The notes below the pieces were generated by a model that worked only from the letters and a program-made list of their open reading frames with translations, did not search any database and was not told where the DNA came from. From positions 1-21,360 of the IMG/VR virus record IMGVR_UViG_3300047551_000895: a DNA stretch of 21,360 nt, one strand, 5' to 3'. Source of the DNA: a virus. Each line of letters starts with the position of its first letter. The stretch's first letter is position 1. Below are positions 15,042 through 21,201 of the stretch, one piece after another. Both the position numbers and the translations under genes were made by a program.

Positions 15042-16331
15042 ATGGCTCCACGTAAAATGCCTGTGCGTAGTCAGCAAAGTCGTGAGATTAAAAAAGTACT
15101 TGGTGAAGGTACGTACACAACTACTGATCCACAGGGTCAGATTAATGTTATGCGTCAATACCAAGCAGCTAATTTAATCCCTCCTCAATTCAATGCCCCT
15201 AATGAAGTGTCTGATGCTGTAGGGGCTTTAATGGCTGCCGGTAAAACTAAAGAACAGGCGCTTAATGAATTAGGTATTGATTTGCCTCGTTCTTTCTTTG
15301 ACAATAAGGGCAAACTTATTGGTAGAAAGTTTAGGGATGCTCAAAGCCCAGCATTAGTAGAAGCTTGGAATAAGGCAAATCGAGGATTCTCTGCTCAAGA
15401 CCTCAGTAAACTTGAGGGAAGAGAGTGGACTAACGCTCAAAAGGTTGCTCAAGAAGTTGGCAGAAGGCTTGGTATGAGACTTGACCTTGGCCACTTTCAA
15501 ACCTCAGCTTCTGGCGCTCCTGGTAATATAGCAGCTGCTGGCGAGGAGTATGCTCAAGCTAATCAAGCTGCTGGGCGTAGCCTAGAAAATCCATTTAGAC
15601 CTCAAACAGCATATGAGGTAGAAAACCTTGGAATGGCTATCAATAAAGTCCAGGGTTTAGGAGAGGCTGCTTTATTGACTCAAGACATTCCAACTAGAGG
15701 TGGCCTTACCGGTTCACCACTTAATCCTTATATTTCAGTTCTACTTGGGACTAATTTAAGTGGACAAAGTTCTAGGCTATTACCTGAAACTAACCTAGAA
15801 ACACTAAACTATACTTTTGATCAACTAGCTAAACAAGGCGCTAATCCAGTTGCTATGTATGACTATATACGTGAGCGAGCTGGTGAAGGCATAGACATAG
15901 AGGAAATGGCTAGGGCTGGTCAAAATCAATACGATATCTCTAAGTTTGCTCCAACTGTAGAGGCGCCTAATGCTGGTACAGTTAAAGTAGTGAAACCTGC
16001 AATGCCTAAAGGGCCTACGGTTACTACAAAAGGTGTACCACTTGGCCTTACAACTAGTCAATCACTTGGTCAAAAGGCTGCGGCTATTGCTAATAGGGAA
16101 CCTGTACCTCAACCTAGGCCAGCAGTTGTTACAGCTAAACCAGCAGCTAAACCAGCAGCTAAACCAAAAGTCGTAACTAAGCCAACACCAGTTGTTGCTG
16201 CAAAAACAACTAAGGTCAAGCCCACCAGTGCTAGTATGCAGATTAGGGCTATGCAAAACACTGTACCGGATGTGATTCGTATTCAACCTGGTATGAGTCT
16301 CCCTAGTCAATCATTGATTCAAGGTATTTAG
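15042..16331 (+). CDS. Unrecognised 429-aa protein, possible HNH-fold element, Pro/Ala/Lys tail
   Basis: No family is recognised with confidence. Residues ~1-290 look folded; residues ~300-395 are a low-complexity Pro/Ala/Lys/Val linker (including AKPAAKPAAKPK), and the end is IRIQPGMSLPSQSLIQGI. In the folded part, LDLGHF (D148, G150, H151), APGN (N162) and N174-QAAG178 resemble the D-x-GH...GxxN...NxxxG pattern of some HNH/GH-E-type nucleases, but the match is loose. The tail suggests a tethered structural or DNA-associated protein. It follows the 124-aa ORF by three bases and is followed by a strong hairpin, so it ends a transcription unit. It belongs to the extra material between terS and terL. 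Confidence 0.6.
   Translation: MAPRKMPVRSQQSREIKKVLGEGTYTTTDPQGQINVMRQYQAANLIPPQFNAPNEVSDAVGALMAAGKTKEQALNELGIDLPRSFFDNKGKLIGRKFRDAQSPALVEAWNKANRGFSAQDLSKLEGREWTNAQKVAQEVGRRLGMRLDLGHFQTSASGAPGNIAAAGEEYAQANQAAGRSLENPFRPQTAYEVENLGMAINKVQGLGEAALLTQDIPTRGGLTGSPLNPYISVLLGTNLSGQSSRLLPETNLETLNYTFDQLAKQGANPVAMYDYIRERAGEGIDIEEMARAGQNQYDISKFAPTVEAPNAGTVKVVKPAMPKGPTVTTKGVPLGLTTSQSLGQKAAAIANREPVPQPRPAVVTAKPAAKPAAKPKVVTKPTPVVAAKTTKVKPTSASMQIRAMQNTVPDVIRIQPGMSLPSQSLIQGI
16133..16166 (+). repeat. Tandem 12-bp repeat in the linker of the 429-aa protein
   Basis: The unit AGCTAAACCAGC occurs about 2.8 times in a row and encodes the AKPA repeat. It keeps frame, so copy number could vary and change linker length without breaking the protein. 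Confidence 0.85.
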
Positions 16332-16346
16332 TAAATCCTCACCATT

Positions 16347-16383
16347 GGTGCCTAGGAGCCCCTTGTAGGGGCCTCTAGGTGCC
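16347..16383 (+). terminator. Long hairpin before the second HNH gene, terminator candidate
   Basis: Starting at GGTGCCTAGGAGCCCC, the left arm pairs with the right arm GGGGCCTCTAGGTGCC across a TTGTA loop. I count ~16 bp with one A/C mismatch and a few G-T pairs. Only three T follow (CCTTTACG), so it may be a weak intrinsic terminator, an RNA-processing site or an insertion boundary. It fills most of the 72-bp gap between the 429-aa ORF and the HNH gene. A possible -10 box, TATATT, follows at 16390. Confidence 0.6.
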
Positions 16384-16403
16384 TTTACGTATATTCTACC
16401 ATT

Positions 16404-16874
16404 ATGAACAAACAATGCCGCTCCTGTGGCGTGGAAAAGCCTTTAAGCGAGTTCTATAAAAAAGGAGCAGGATGTACAGCTCGCTGTATTACATGTACAA
16501 AGGAAAAATACAGAACTGAGGAGTACAGATCTTATCAGCGTAATTACAAAAAAGAAAATACAACTATCGAGCAAGCAATGCTCAACAGAAGTAAAAGCCG
16601 AGCCAAACGTAAGGGGTTCGAGCATAACATTACATTAGAGGATATTCAGATTCCTGATAAATGCCCGTTATTAGAAATACAACTAAGTAAGGGCTCGGTA
16701 AGTGTCCAAGAAAGCTCTCCAACCTTAGATAGAATAGACTCGTCCAAGGGTTATATTAAGGGTAACGTCTGGGTAATCTCCTATAAAGCTAACACCATTA
16801 AATCCAATGCCACGCCAGAAGAACTCCTCACCATCGCAACAAGACTCACTGACTTTATTGCAGCAAGACTTTAA
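16404..16874 (+). CDS. HNH/endonuclease VII-like homing endonuclease upstream of and overlapping terL
   Basis: A 156-aa protein. The N-terminus has a zinc-finger pattern, CRSC (C5, C8) and CITC (C28, C31), preceded by an extra Cys at 24. A basic helix (NRSKSRAKRKGFEH) is followed by PDKCPLL and the nuclease signature LDRIDSSKGYIKGNVWVIS (D109, R110, D112, N121), then KANTIKSNATPEEL. This layout is typical of phage free-standing HNH/EndoVII-fold endonucleases. Its last 23 codons overlap terL in another frame. The overlapped end (ATPEELLTIATRL) still looks like the family, so the nuclease gene kept its own C-terminus and terL was re-started inside it. The gene follows a strong hairpin and has no Shine-Dalgarno. 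Confidence 0.8.
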   Translation: MNKQCRSCGVEKPLSEFYKKGAGCTARCITCTKEKYRTEEYRSYQRNYKKENTTIEQAMLNRSKSRAKRKGFEHNITLEDIQIPDKCPLLEIQLSKGSVSVQESSPTLDRIDSSKGYIKGNVWVISYKANTIKSNATPEELLTIATRLTDFIAARL

Positions 16875-18573
16875 GTACTTTCTTCAAGCAATTTGGGCGC
16901 AATTAGATTTACCGTCACCAACTCGTGCTCAATATGCAATCGCTGATTATCTACAATATGGCCCAAAACGTTTAATGGTGCAGGCTTTTCGTGGTGTTGG
17001 TAAGTCATGGATTACTGCTGCCTTTGTTCTTTGGACGTTGTTTAATGACAATGATAAAAAGGTAATGGTAATTAGTGCTAGTAAAGAACGTGCCGATAAC
17101 TTTAGTATTTTCTGTCAAAAGTTAATTATTGAAACGCCTTGGTTACGGCACATGCAACCTAAAGCTGATACTTCTAGATGGTCACGTATTAGCTTTGACA
17201 TTAATTGTGCCCCTCACCAAGCTCCTTCTGTTAAAAGTGTGGGCATTACTGGTCAATTAACTGGATCTCGTGCTGACTTAATGATTCTGGATGACGTAGA
17301 AGTTCCGTCCAATAGCTTAACTGAGATGATGAGGGAGAAGCTACTGCAACTCTGTACGGAGGCTGAATCTATCCTTACACCAAAAAAAGATAGTCGTATC
17401 ATGTACCTTGGTACACCACAGACTACCTTTACTATTTATCGTAAGTTAGCTGAACGTAACTACCGTCCCTTTGTGTGGCCTGCACGTTACCCTCGTTCAC
17501 TTAGTAACTATGAAGGACTGCTAGCTCCTCAGCTACAAGAGGACATAGACGCAGGTGCTGAAGCTTGGGAAGTAACAGACCCTGATCGCTTCTCATCTGA
17601 TGACCTAGTAGAACGTGAAGCTGCTATGGGTCGTAGTAACTTCATGCTTCAATTCATGTTGGATACGACTCTTAGTGATGCAGAAAAGTTCCCACTTAAA
17701 TTCTCAGATCTTATCATTACCTCTGTTAACCCGACTCAAGCGCCGGATGCTGTTGTGTGGTGCAGTGACCCTCGTAATGTGCTCAAGGATCTGCCTACGG
17801 TTGGCTTACCTGGTGATTACTTTTACTCCCCAATGCAACTACAAGGAGACTGGAGTGACTACACAGAAACGATCTGCTCGGTAGACCCATCAGGTAGGGG
17901 TAGTGATGAAACAGCAGCAACATACATAAGTCAAAAGAATGGGTTTCTCTACGTTCACGAGGTACGAGCTTATCGCGACGGTTATAGCGACAATACACTT
18001 CTTGACATCCTTCGTGGGTGTAAGCGGTACAATGTTACGAAATTACTCATCGAAACAAACTTCGGAGATGGTATCGTCGCAGAGTTGTTTAAGAAGCACC
18101 TCCAACAAACTAAACAAGCAATAGACGTAGAGGAAGTACGTGCCAATGTCCGTAAAGAAGACAGGATCATTGATTCCCTTGAGCCAGTCCTTAATCAGCA
18201 TAGGCTTATTGTTGATAGGTCTGTGGTGGAATGGGACTACAACTCTAATAAAGAAGCCGCACCCGAGGAGCGTCTCCTATACATGTTGTTCTATCAGATG
18301 TCTAGGATGTGCAGAGAAAAGGGAGCTGTTAAGCATGACGACAGATTAGACTCACTAGCACAAGGTGTTAAGTATTTTACAGATGCTATGTCTATTAGCG
18401 CCTATGAAGCTGTTAAAATGCGTAAGCAGGAAGAGTGGAATGACATACTAGACACATTCCTAGATGACCCTCAAGCTGCTACAAATCACCTTGTGATGGG
18501 GATGAATTTAGAGCAAAGACGTAAGGCTAGAGGTAAGACAAAAAGCTCTACTGCTACATGGGTTAGCTTGTGA
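16807..18573 (+). CDS. terL: Terminase large subunit (T7 gp19-like)
   Basis: A 588-aa protein (T7 gp19: 586 aa). ATPase domain: QAFRGVGKSW Walker A (K66), ISASKERAD, SVKSVGITGQLTGSRAD, LMILDDVEVPSN Walker B/catalytic (D162-E165) and YLGTPQT coupling motif. Nuclease domain: SVDPSGRGSDETA (D360), IETNFGDG (E416) and KHDDRLDSLAQG (D512), a full metal-binding set. Nearly every block is recognisable in T7 gp19. It packages concatemers and cuts them at the terminal repeat. Similarity to gp19 begins at about residue 15; the first ~14 residues (MPRQKNSSPSQQDS) come from sequence shared with the overlapping HNH gene. The next in-frame ATG would lose the start of the ATPase domain, so 16807 is kept. 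Confidence 0.97.
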   Translation: MPRQKNSSPSQQDSLTLLQQDFKYFLQAIWAQLDLPSPTRAQYAIADYLQYGPKRLMVQAFRGVGKSWITAAFVLWTLFNDNDKKVMVISASKERADNFSIFCQKLIIETPWLRHMQPKADTSRWSRISFDINCAPHQAPSVKSVGITGQLTGSRADLMILDDVEVPSNSLTEMMREKLLQLCTEAESILTPKKDSRIMYLGTPQTTFTIYRKLAERNYRPFVWPARYPRSLSNYEGLLAPQLQEDIDAGAEAWEVTDPDRFSSDDLVEREAAMGRSNFMLQFMLDTTLSDAEKFPLKFSDLIITSVNPTQAPDAVVWCSDPRNVLKDLPTVGLPGDYFYSPMQLQGDWSDYTETICSVDPSGRGSDETAATYISQKNGFLYVHEVRAYRDGYSDNTLLDILRGCKRYNVTKLLIETNFGDGIVAELFKKHLQQTKQAIDVEEVRANVRKEDRIIDSLEPVLNQHRLIVDRSVVEWDYNSNKEAAPEERLLYMLFYQMSRMCREKGAVKHDDRLDSLAQGVKYFTDAMSISAYEAVKMRKQEEWNDILDTFLDDPQAATNHLVMGMNLEQRRKARGKTKSSTATWVSL

Positions 18574-18853
18574 CAGTTAGAAATTGGCTAATCGCTGAGA
18601 TCCCTTCTCCTGGAATTGATTTGGAGAAACCACCCGATTAGGGGGGAGTGGAGGGTGGACCACTCTCTCCGAGGGGAGGAAGACATGCCTCTATCGAGAC
18701 ACATCTTCCTCTTTATTAATGTCCCTGGGGAAGGACATTCTGTAAGTACTACCTCCAAAGACACAAACTTCCACTAACTAATACTGAATCTTGGAGTACT
18801 GATTCTCCCCAATCCTTCTGAATCCTGTCACTACTTATTCTACTGTATACGTT
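18574..18853 (+). other. Hairpin-rich non-coding gap after terL
   Basis: There is no plausible gene in 280 bp. Several inverted repeats follow one another: TCTCC/GGAGA around 18606-18627, CCACCC/GGGTGG around 18631-18659, GAGGAAGA/TCTTCCTC (18676/18704), ATGTCC/GGACAT (18719/18733), and AGTACT near 18745 with its partner near 18795. One looks like a terminator (listed separately). The rest could be a structured leader or a small RNA upstream of the thyX unit, or packaging signals. I see no clear host-type promoter. Confidence 0.6.
18676..18716 (+). terminator. Terminator candidate downstream of terL
   Basis: The stem GAGGAAGA (18676-18683) / TCTTCCTC (18704-18711) encloses a 20-base loop that can itself pair, and TTTATT follows. 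It would end the late transcript after terL. The loop is large for an intrinsic terminator, so certainty is moderate. Confidence 0.5.
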
Positions 18854-19054
18854 ATGAGTAGAACATATCGTAAGCAACCATTACGTAATCAATTCCGTCA
18901 TCCTAAGACACTTAATGAACAAAAACAAGTTAATGTGTCAAAAAACTATTACGATTCAGAGTATACGGTAAAAATTAGGAATCGTTATATCCCTACAGCA
19001 TGGGATGATATCACTGCCACCTCCATCTACCAAAACGATCACAAGTCCCAATGA
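18854..19054 (+). CDS. Small basic cyanophage-type hypothetical protein
   Basis: A 66-aa protein starting MSRTYRKQPLRNQFRHPKT, basic at the N-terminus and more polar/acidic toward the end (YIPTAWDDITATSIYQ). I recall similarly opening small hypothetical proteins in cyanophages, but no function is known to me. Its stop overlaps the thyX start (ATGA), so the two are coupled; it may act with, or simply be carried with, nucleotide metabolism. No domain or catalytic residue can be named. Confidence 0.65.
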   Translation: MSRTYRKQPLRNQFRHPKTLNEQKQVNVSKNYYDSEYTVKIRNRYIPTAWDDITATSIYQNDHKSQ

Positions 19055-19686
19055 CTACCCACCAAGTCAAACTAGTCCACATCACCCCTAACGCTGAAGA
19101 GCTTATCTCTTACATGGCTCGTGTTAGCAATCCAGCTAATCAGTCAAACACTGAGACCAGTGCTAAACTAATTAGGTATCTCATAGACCATCAACATTGG
19201 TCACCGTTTGAAATGGTTAATATGTGTGTAGAGATTAACACTACCCGTAGTATAGCAGCACAGATCCTTAGGCATAGAAGCTTTAGTTTTCAAGAGTTCT
19301 CCCAGAGATACGCTGAAGCATCTATTCCAGCAGGACTGCCTAGTCTTCGTAGACAAGATACTAAGAACCGACAGAATAGTATTGATGACTTAGACACTGA
19401 TACCAAGAATCTCTTTAACTATCGTATTGGTATGCTGTATGGTGATGCCTATAAGATCTATAAAGACATGATAGCAGCTGGGGTAGCTAAAGAATGTGCT
19501 AGAGAAGTACTCCCACTAGCAACACCTACTCGACTGTACATGAATGGCACTATCAGGTCTTGGATTCATTACTGTCAGCTTAGGTGCGGTAACGGTACAC
19601 AGCTAGAGCATAGGATCATCGCAGAAGGGGCCTATAAGCTCCTAGAGAAGCATCTACCTAGTGTCTGTGCAGCTTTGACCGTTTGA
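19051..19686 (+). CDS. thyX: FAD-dependent thymidylate synthase ThyX
   Basis: A 211-aa protein of normal length for the family. The ThyX signature RHRSFSFQEFSQRY (residues 74-87) fits the consensus RHRxxSxNExSxRY, with Q in place of N at position 81. Other family elements include ARVSNP near 23-28, HWSPFEM at ~49-55, the REVLPLATPTRLYM block and a C-terminal RSWIHYCQLRCG. The enzyme makes dTMP from dUMP using methylene-tetrahydrofolate, FAD and NADPH, feeding phage DNA synthesis. Its place after terL, far from where a replication module would lie, is noteworthy; a hairpin with a T-rich tract follows. It starts in the stop codon of the 66-aa ORF. Confidence 0.95.
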   Translation: MTTHQVKLVHITPNAEELISYMARVSNPANQSNTETSAKLIRYLIDHQHWSPFEMVNMCVEINTTRSIAAQILRHRSFSFQEFSQRYAEASIPAGLPSLRRQDTKNRQNSIDDLDTDTKNLFNYRIGMLYGDAYKIYKDMIAAGVAKECAREVLPLATPTRLYMNGTIRSWIHYCQLRCGNGTQLEHRIIAEGAYKLLEKHLPSVCAALTV

Positions 19687-19714
19687 CTGTTTAGAGGGGC
19701 GTTCTAGGGCGTTG

Positions 19715-19754
19715 TAGTGTGCGTTAGCACGCACTAGGGGTCCCTTTAATTTTT
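19715..19754 (+). terminator. Terminator candidate after thyX
   Basis: The stem TAGTGTGCG (19715-19723) / CACGCACTA (19728-19736) has a TTAG loop, one C/A mismatch and one G-T pair, and is followed at a short distance by CCCTTTAATTTTT. It stands ~30 bp after the thyX stop and just before a host-type promoter. Confidence 0.5.
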
Positions 19755-19780
19755 GACATAAATTTGTTAAACCTTATATC
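19753..19780 (+). promoter_or_regulatory. Host sigma70-type promoter candidate
   Basis: A perfect TTGACA (19753-19758), a 16-base AT-rich spacer, then TATATC (19775-19780; 4 of 6 consensus bases). It would be read by host RNA polymerase toward the early genes, as early T7 promoters are. Confidence 0.5.
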
Positions 19781-20314
19781 GCCAGTGGGCCTCGTATTTC
19801 CCCCCAGTGCCCCCCTCTTGCGATCAAGGACTCCTACCGTATATCAATGCTCAGCACTGTATGTAGTGTACTGCTAGCCTGTGTGTAACTAATTGATAGC
19901 GGTGGAGTACTGGGCACAGGTGGTTAGTAATAGGTAAGAGGTAGGCATAACGCTATATGTAGTGGTGTGTTGATACGGTGACACTAGGGTGGATATCAAG
20001 GCATCTGTCTGCCACCCCTAACTCAATAGGACAGTGCAGCTATAACGCCCTGAGACACGCCTAGAAGCGGCTATAAGGCGCCTCTAACCGTTGTTAGGTA
20101 TACTGACACCATCAGGCCACTAGAGGGGCATTACAGAGGCACGTAGAAAAAGTGTTCACACGCTGTATTTATTCGCATTCACACTCACGCAAACTAACGA
20201 GAATACAACAGCACTGTTTTAATAAGACACATCAGTCCAGCACACGGTTCGGATCGATAAGGAAGGCTGATAGGGTCAATTAGGGGGCTACACGGATCCA
20301 CTGGGTTCTTGGGT

Positions 20315-20344
20315 TTGACACTCAAAGGGGGTATGGCCTATGGT
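20315..20344 (+). promoter_or_regulatory. Second host-type promoter candidate
   Basis: TTGACA (20315-20320), an 18-base spacer, TATGGT (20339-20344; 4 of 6). The -10 overlaps the left arm of the following inverted repeat, which could act as an operator or a leader hairpin. Confidence 0.35.
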
Positions 20345-20386
20345 GGTTACATCGGTGGGGGAGGCGAGACCGTCGCTCTACCACCA
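20341..20386 (+). other. Inverted repeat in the early leader
   Basis: Outer arms TGGTGG (20341-20346) and CCACCA (20381-20386); inner arms GAGGCGA (20361-20367) and TCGCTC (20373-20378) with one bulge. No T-run follows, so a terminator is unlikely. It could be a leader structure, protein site or RNase target. Confidence 0.45.
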
Positions 20387-20490
20387 GCACCTTGACAACT
20401 TAATATGTATGGTCGTCACAAGACGGAACTAGCGGAGCGAGCGATCCCGCGAACAGTTATAGGTTGCAACCCGACCTGACTGTACGATCA

Positions 20491-20499
20491 TGTTATCAT
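20491..20499 (+). promoter_or_regulatory. Extended -10 promoter candidate before the first early ORF
   Basis: TGTTATCAT reads as TGn plus TATCAT, five of six -10 bases with the extended TG element, 78 bp before the first early start codon. No good -35 is seen at 16-18 bases upstream (CGACCT), which extended -10 promoters do not require. Confidence 0.35.
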
Positions 20500-20576
20500 T
20501 ACAGCGCAGAGCCACATGCGCAGACATAAATTAGATCATGGCAACACAGTTAACACTTACAAACGGAGGTTTGCTT

Positions 20577-20747
20577 ATGTCTATTACAGTGAGCCAGCGA
20601 ACTGTCTCTGTTGACAAGAAGATTGCTACTGGTCTGCTTGGTAAAGCTAAGACTGGTGATGAGTTGTTGTCTGTCCTTGATATGATCATTGACAGCTTCA
20701 CTAAACCAGCTCTAGCTACCCCTACACTTGAAGAGATTGAATTTTGA
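20577..20747 (+). CDS. Small early protein of unknown function
   Basis: A 56-aa protein. The start at 20577 follows GGAGG (20565-20569) by seven bases, one of the few strong ribosome sites in the window; an in-frame ATG at 20538 has none and is rejected. The sequence begins MSITVSQRTVSVDKKIATGL and contains a helical TGDELLSVLDMIIDSF, ending PTLEEIEF. I recall DELLxxLD-type short ORFs in cyanophages but no function. It is the first gene after the non-coding joint and its stop shares a base with the next start (TGATG). Confidence 0.7.
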   Translation: MSITVSQRTVSVDKKIATGLLGKAKTGDELLSVLDMIIDSFTKPALATPTLEEIEF

Positions 20748-20827
20748 TGTTTAGCCTTGCCTTACTCATTCTTATTTCCGGTACCGTATTCGCCATTAAG
20801 GAGATCAATGACAACATTTACCTTTGA
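20747..20827 (+). CDS. Very small single-span membrane peptide
   Basis: A 26-aa ORF: MFSLALLILISGTVFAIKEI then NDNIYL. It starts in the stop of the preceding gene (TGATG) and overlaps the start of the next by 20 bases. Eighteen of the first 20 residues can form one membrane span. The tight overlap on both sides suggests translation, and its 3' part also carries the AAGGAG ribosome site of the next gene. Alternatively it is only a spacer with a chance hydrophobic frame. Confidence 0.4.
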   Translation: MFSLALLILISGTVFAIKEINDNIYL

Positions 20828-21026
20828 CCAGTTACAGGCTGCCGTGCAAGACTGCACCGGTTATGACCTTATCCAACGGTTTGGTGATGACTATGATGAG
20901 TATGTTCTTATCGACCCTTATGGTGATGAGGATGGTGATCCCTTCTACGAACTAGCTGATGTAGAGGACTTCATCCGTAACAACGATCAGGTTGATGCTT
21001 ATCTTTATGAGCTTACCTCTAAATGA
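20808..21026 (+). CDS. Strongly acidic small early protein
   Basis: A 72-aa protein starting MTTFTFDQLQAAVQD; the start at 20808 is set by AAGGAG (20798-20803). An alternative longer frame from 20757 adds an unrelated leader and is rejected. It has about 19 Asp/Glu against three Arg/Lys and clusters such as FGDDYDEY, PYGDEDGDPFYE and LADVEDF. Early T7-like genes often encode acidic proteins that block host nucleases or polymerase (T7 Ocr is a DNA mimic), and charge and position fit such a role, but there is no sequence match I can name. Its stop overlaps the next start (ATGA). Confidence 0.7.
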   Translation: MTTFTFDQLQAAVQDCTGYDLIQRFGDDYDEYVLIDPYGDEDGDPFYELADVEDFIRNNDQVDAYLYELTSK

Positions 21027-21172
21027 CCTACACTATTGCACGCATGGATGATGAGGGCAACATGATTGCTCTTGAGTCATTTGAAACATATAGTGAGGCT
21101 GAGATGAACATCAATGCCTACTTTAACATGTACCCTAATGCTTATGTAGACATCATCGTATCGCCAAATTGA
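21023..21172 (+). CDS. Small early protein of unknown function
   Basis: A 49-aa protein, MTYTIARMDDEGNMIALESF to the end YVDIIVSPN, starting in the stop codon of the acidic ORF. It is mildly acidic with an alternating pattern (IARMDDEG, ALESFETYSEAEM, AYVDIIV) that suggests a small alpha/beta fold with a strand at each end. Overlap with its neighbour and normal codon style support translation. I do not recognise it. Confidence 0.6.
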   Translation: MTYTIARMDDEGNMIALESFETYSEAEMNINAYFNMYPNAYVDIIVSPN

Positions 21173-21201
21173 CTTCATTCACAATCACGATTCCTTCCAC
21201 T

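Larger units (their letters stand above)
19687..20537 (+). other. Long non-coding region, probable genome-end joint / terminal repeat zone
   Basis: About 850 bp without a credible gene separate the late end (terL, thyX) from the small early-type ORFs. It holds a terminator candidate, two or three host-type promoter candidates, several inverted repeats (for example TAGGGTGG around 19985 with CCACCCCTA around 20014), short direct repeats (TAGAGGGGC at 19692 and 20121; GCTATAA at 20039 and 20070) and many short C or G runs. In T7-like phages the direct terminal repeat and early promoters lie exactly between these two gene groups. A circularised assembly shows the repeat only once, so its limits cannot be seen here. 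Confidence 0.65.

Noticed and set aside
20230-20320. Possible tRNA suggested by GGTTCGGATC
   Set aside because: No acceptor stem, anticodon arm or D-arm could be arranged around this T-loop-like string.
19687-20537. CRISPR array or regular repeat array in the long gap
   Set aside because: Only short 7-9 bp repeats with irregular spacing are present.
20538-20576. 13-codon extension of the first early ORF
   Set aside because: No ribosome site at 20538, whereas GGAGG is ideally placed for 20577.
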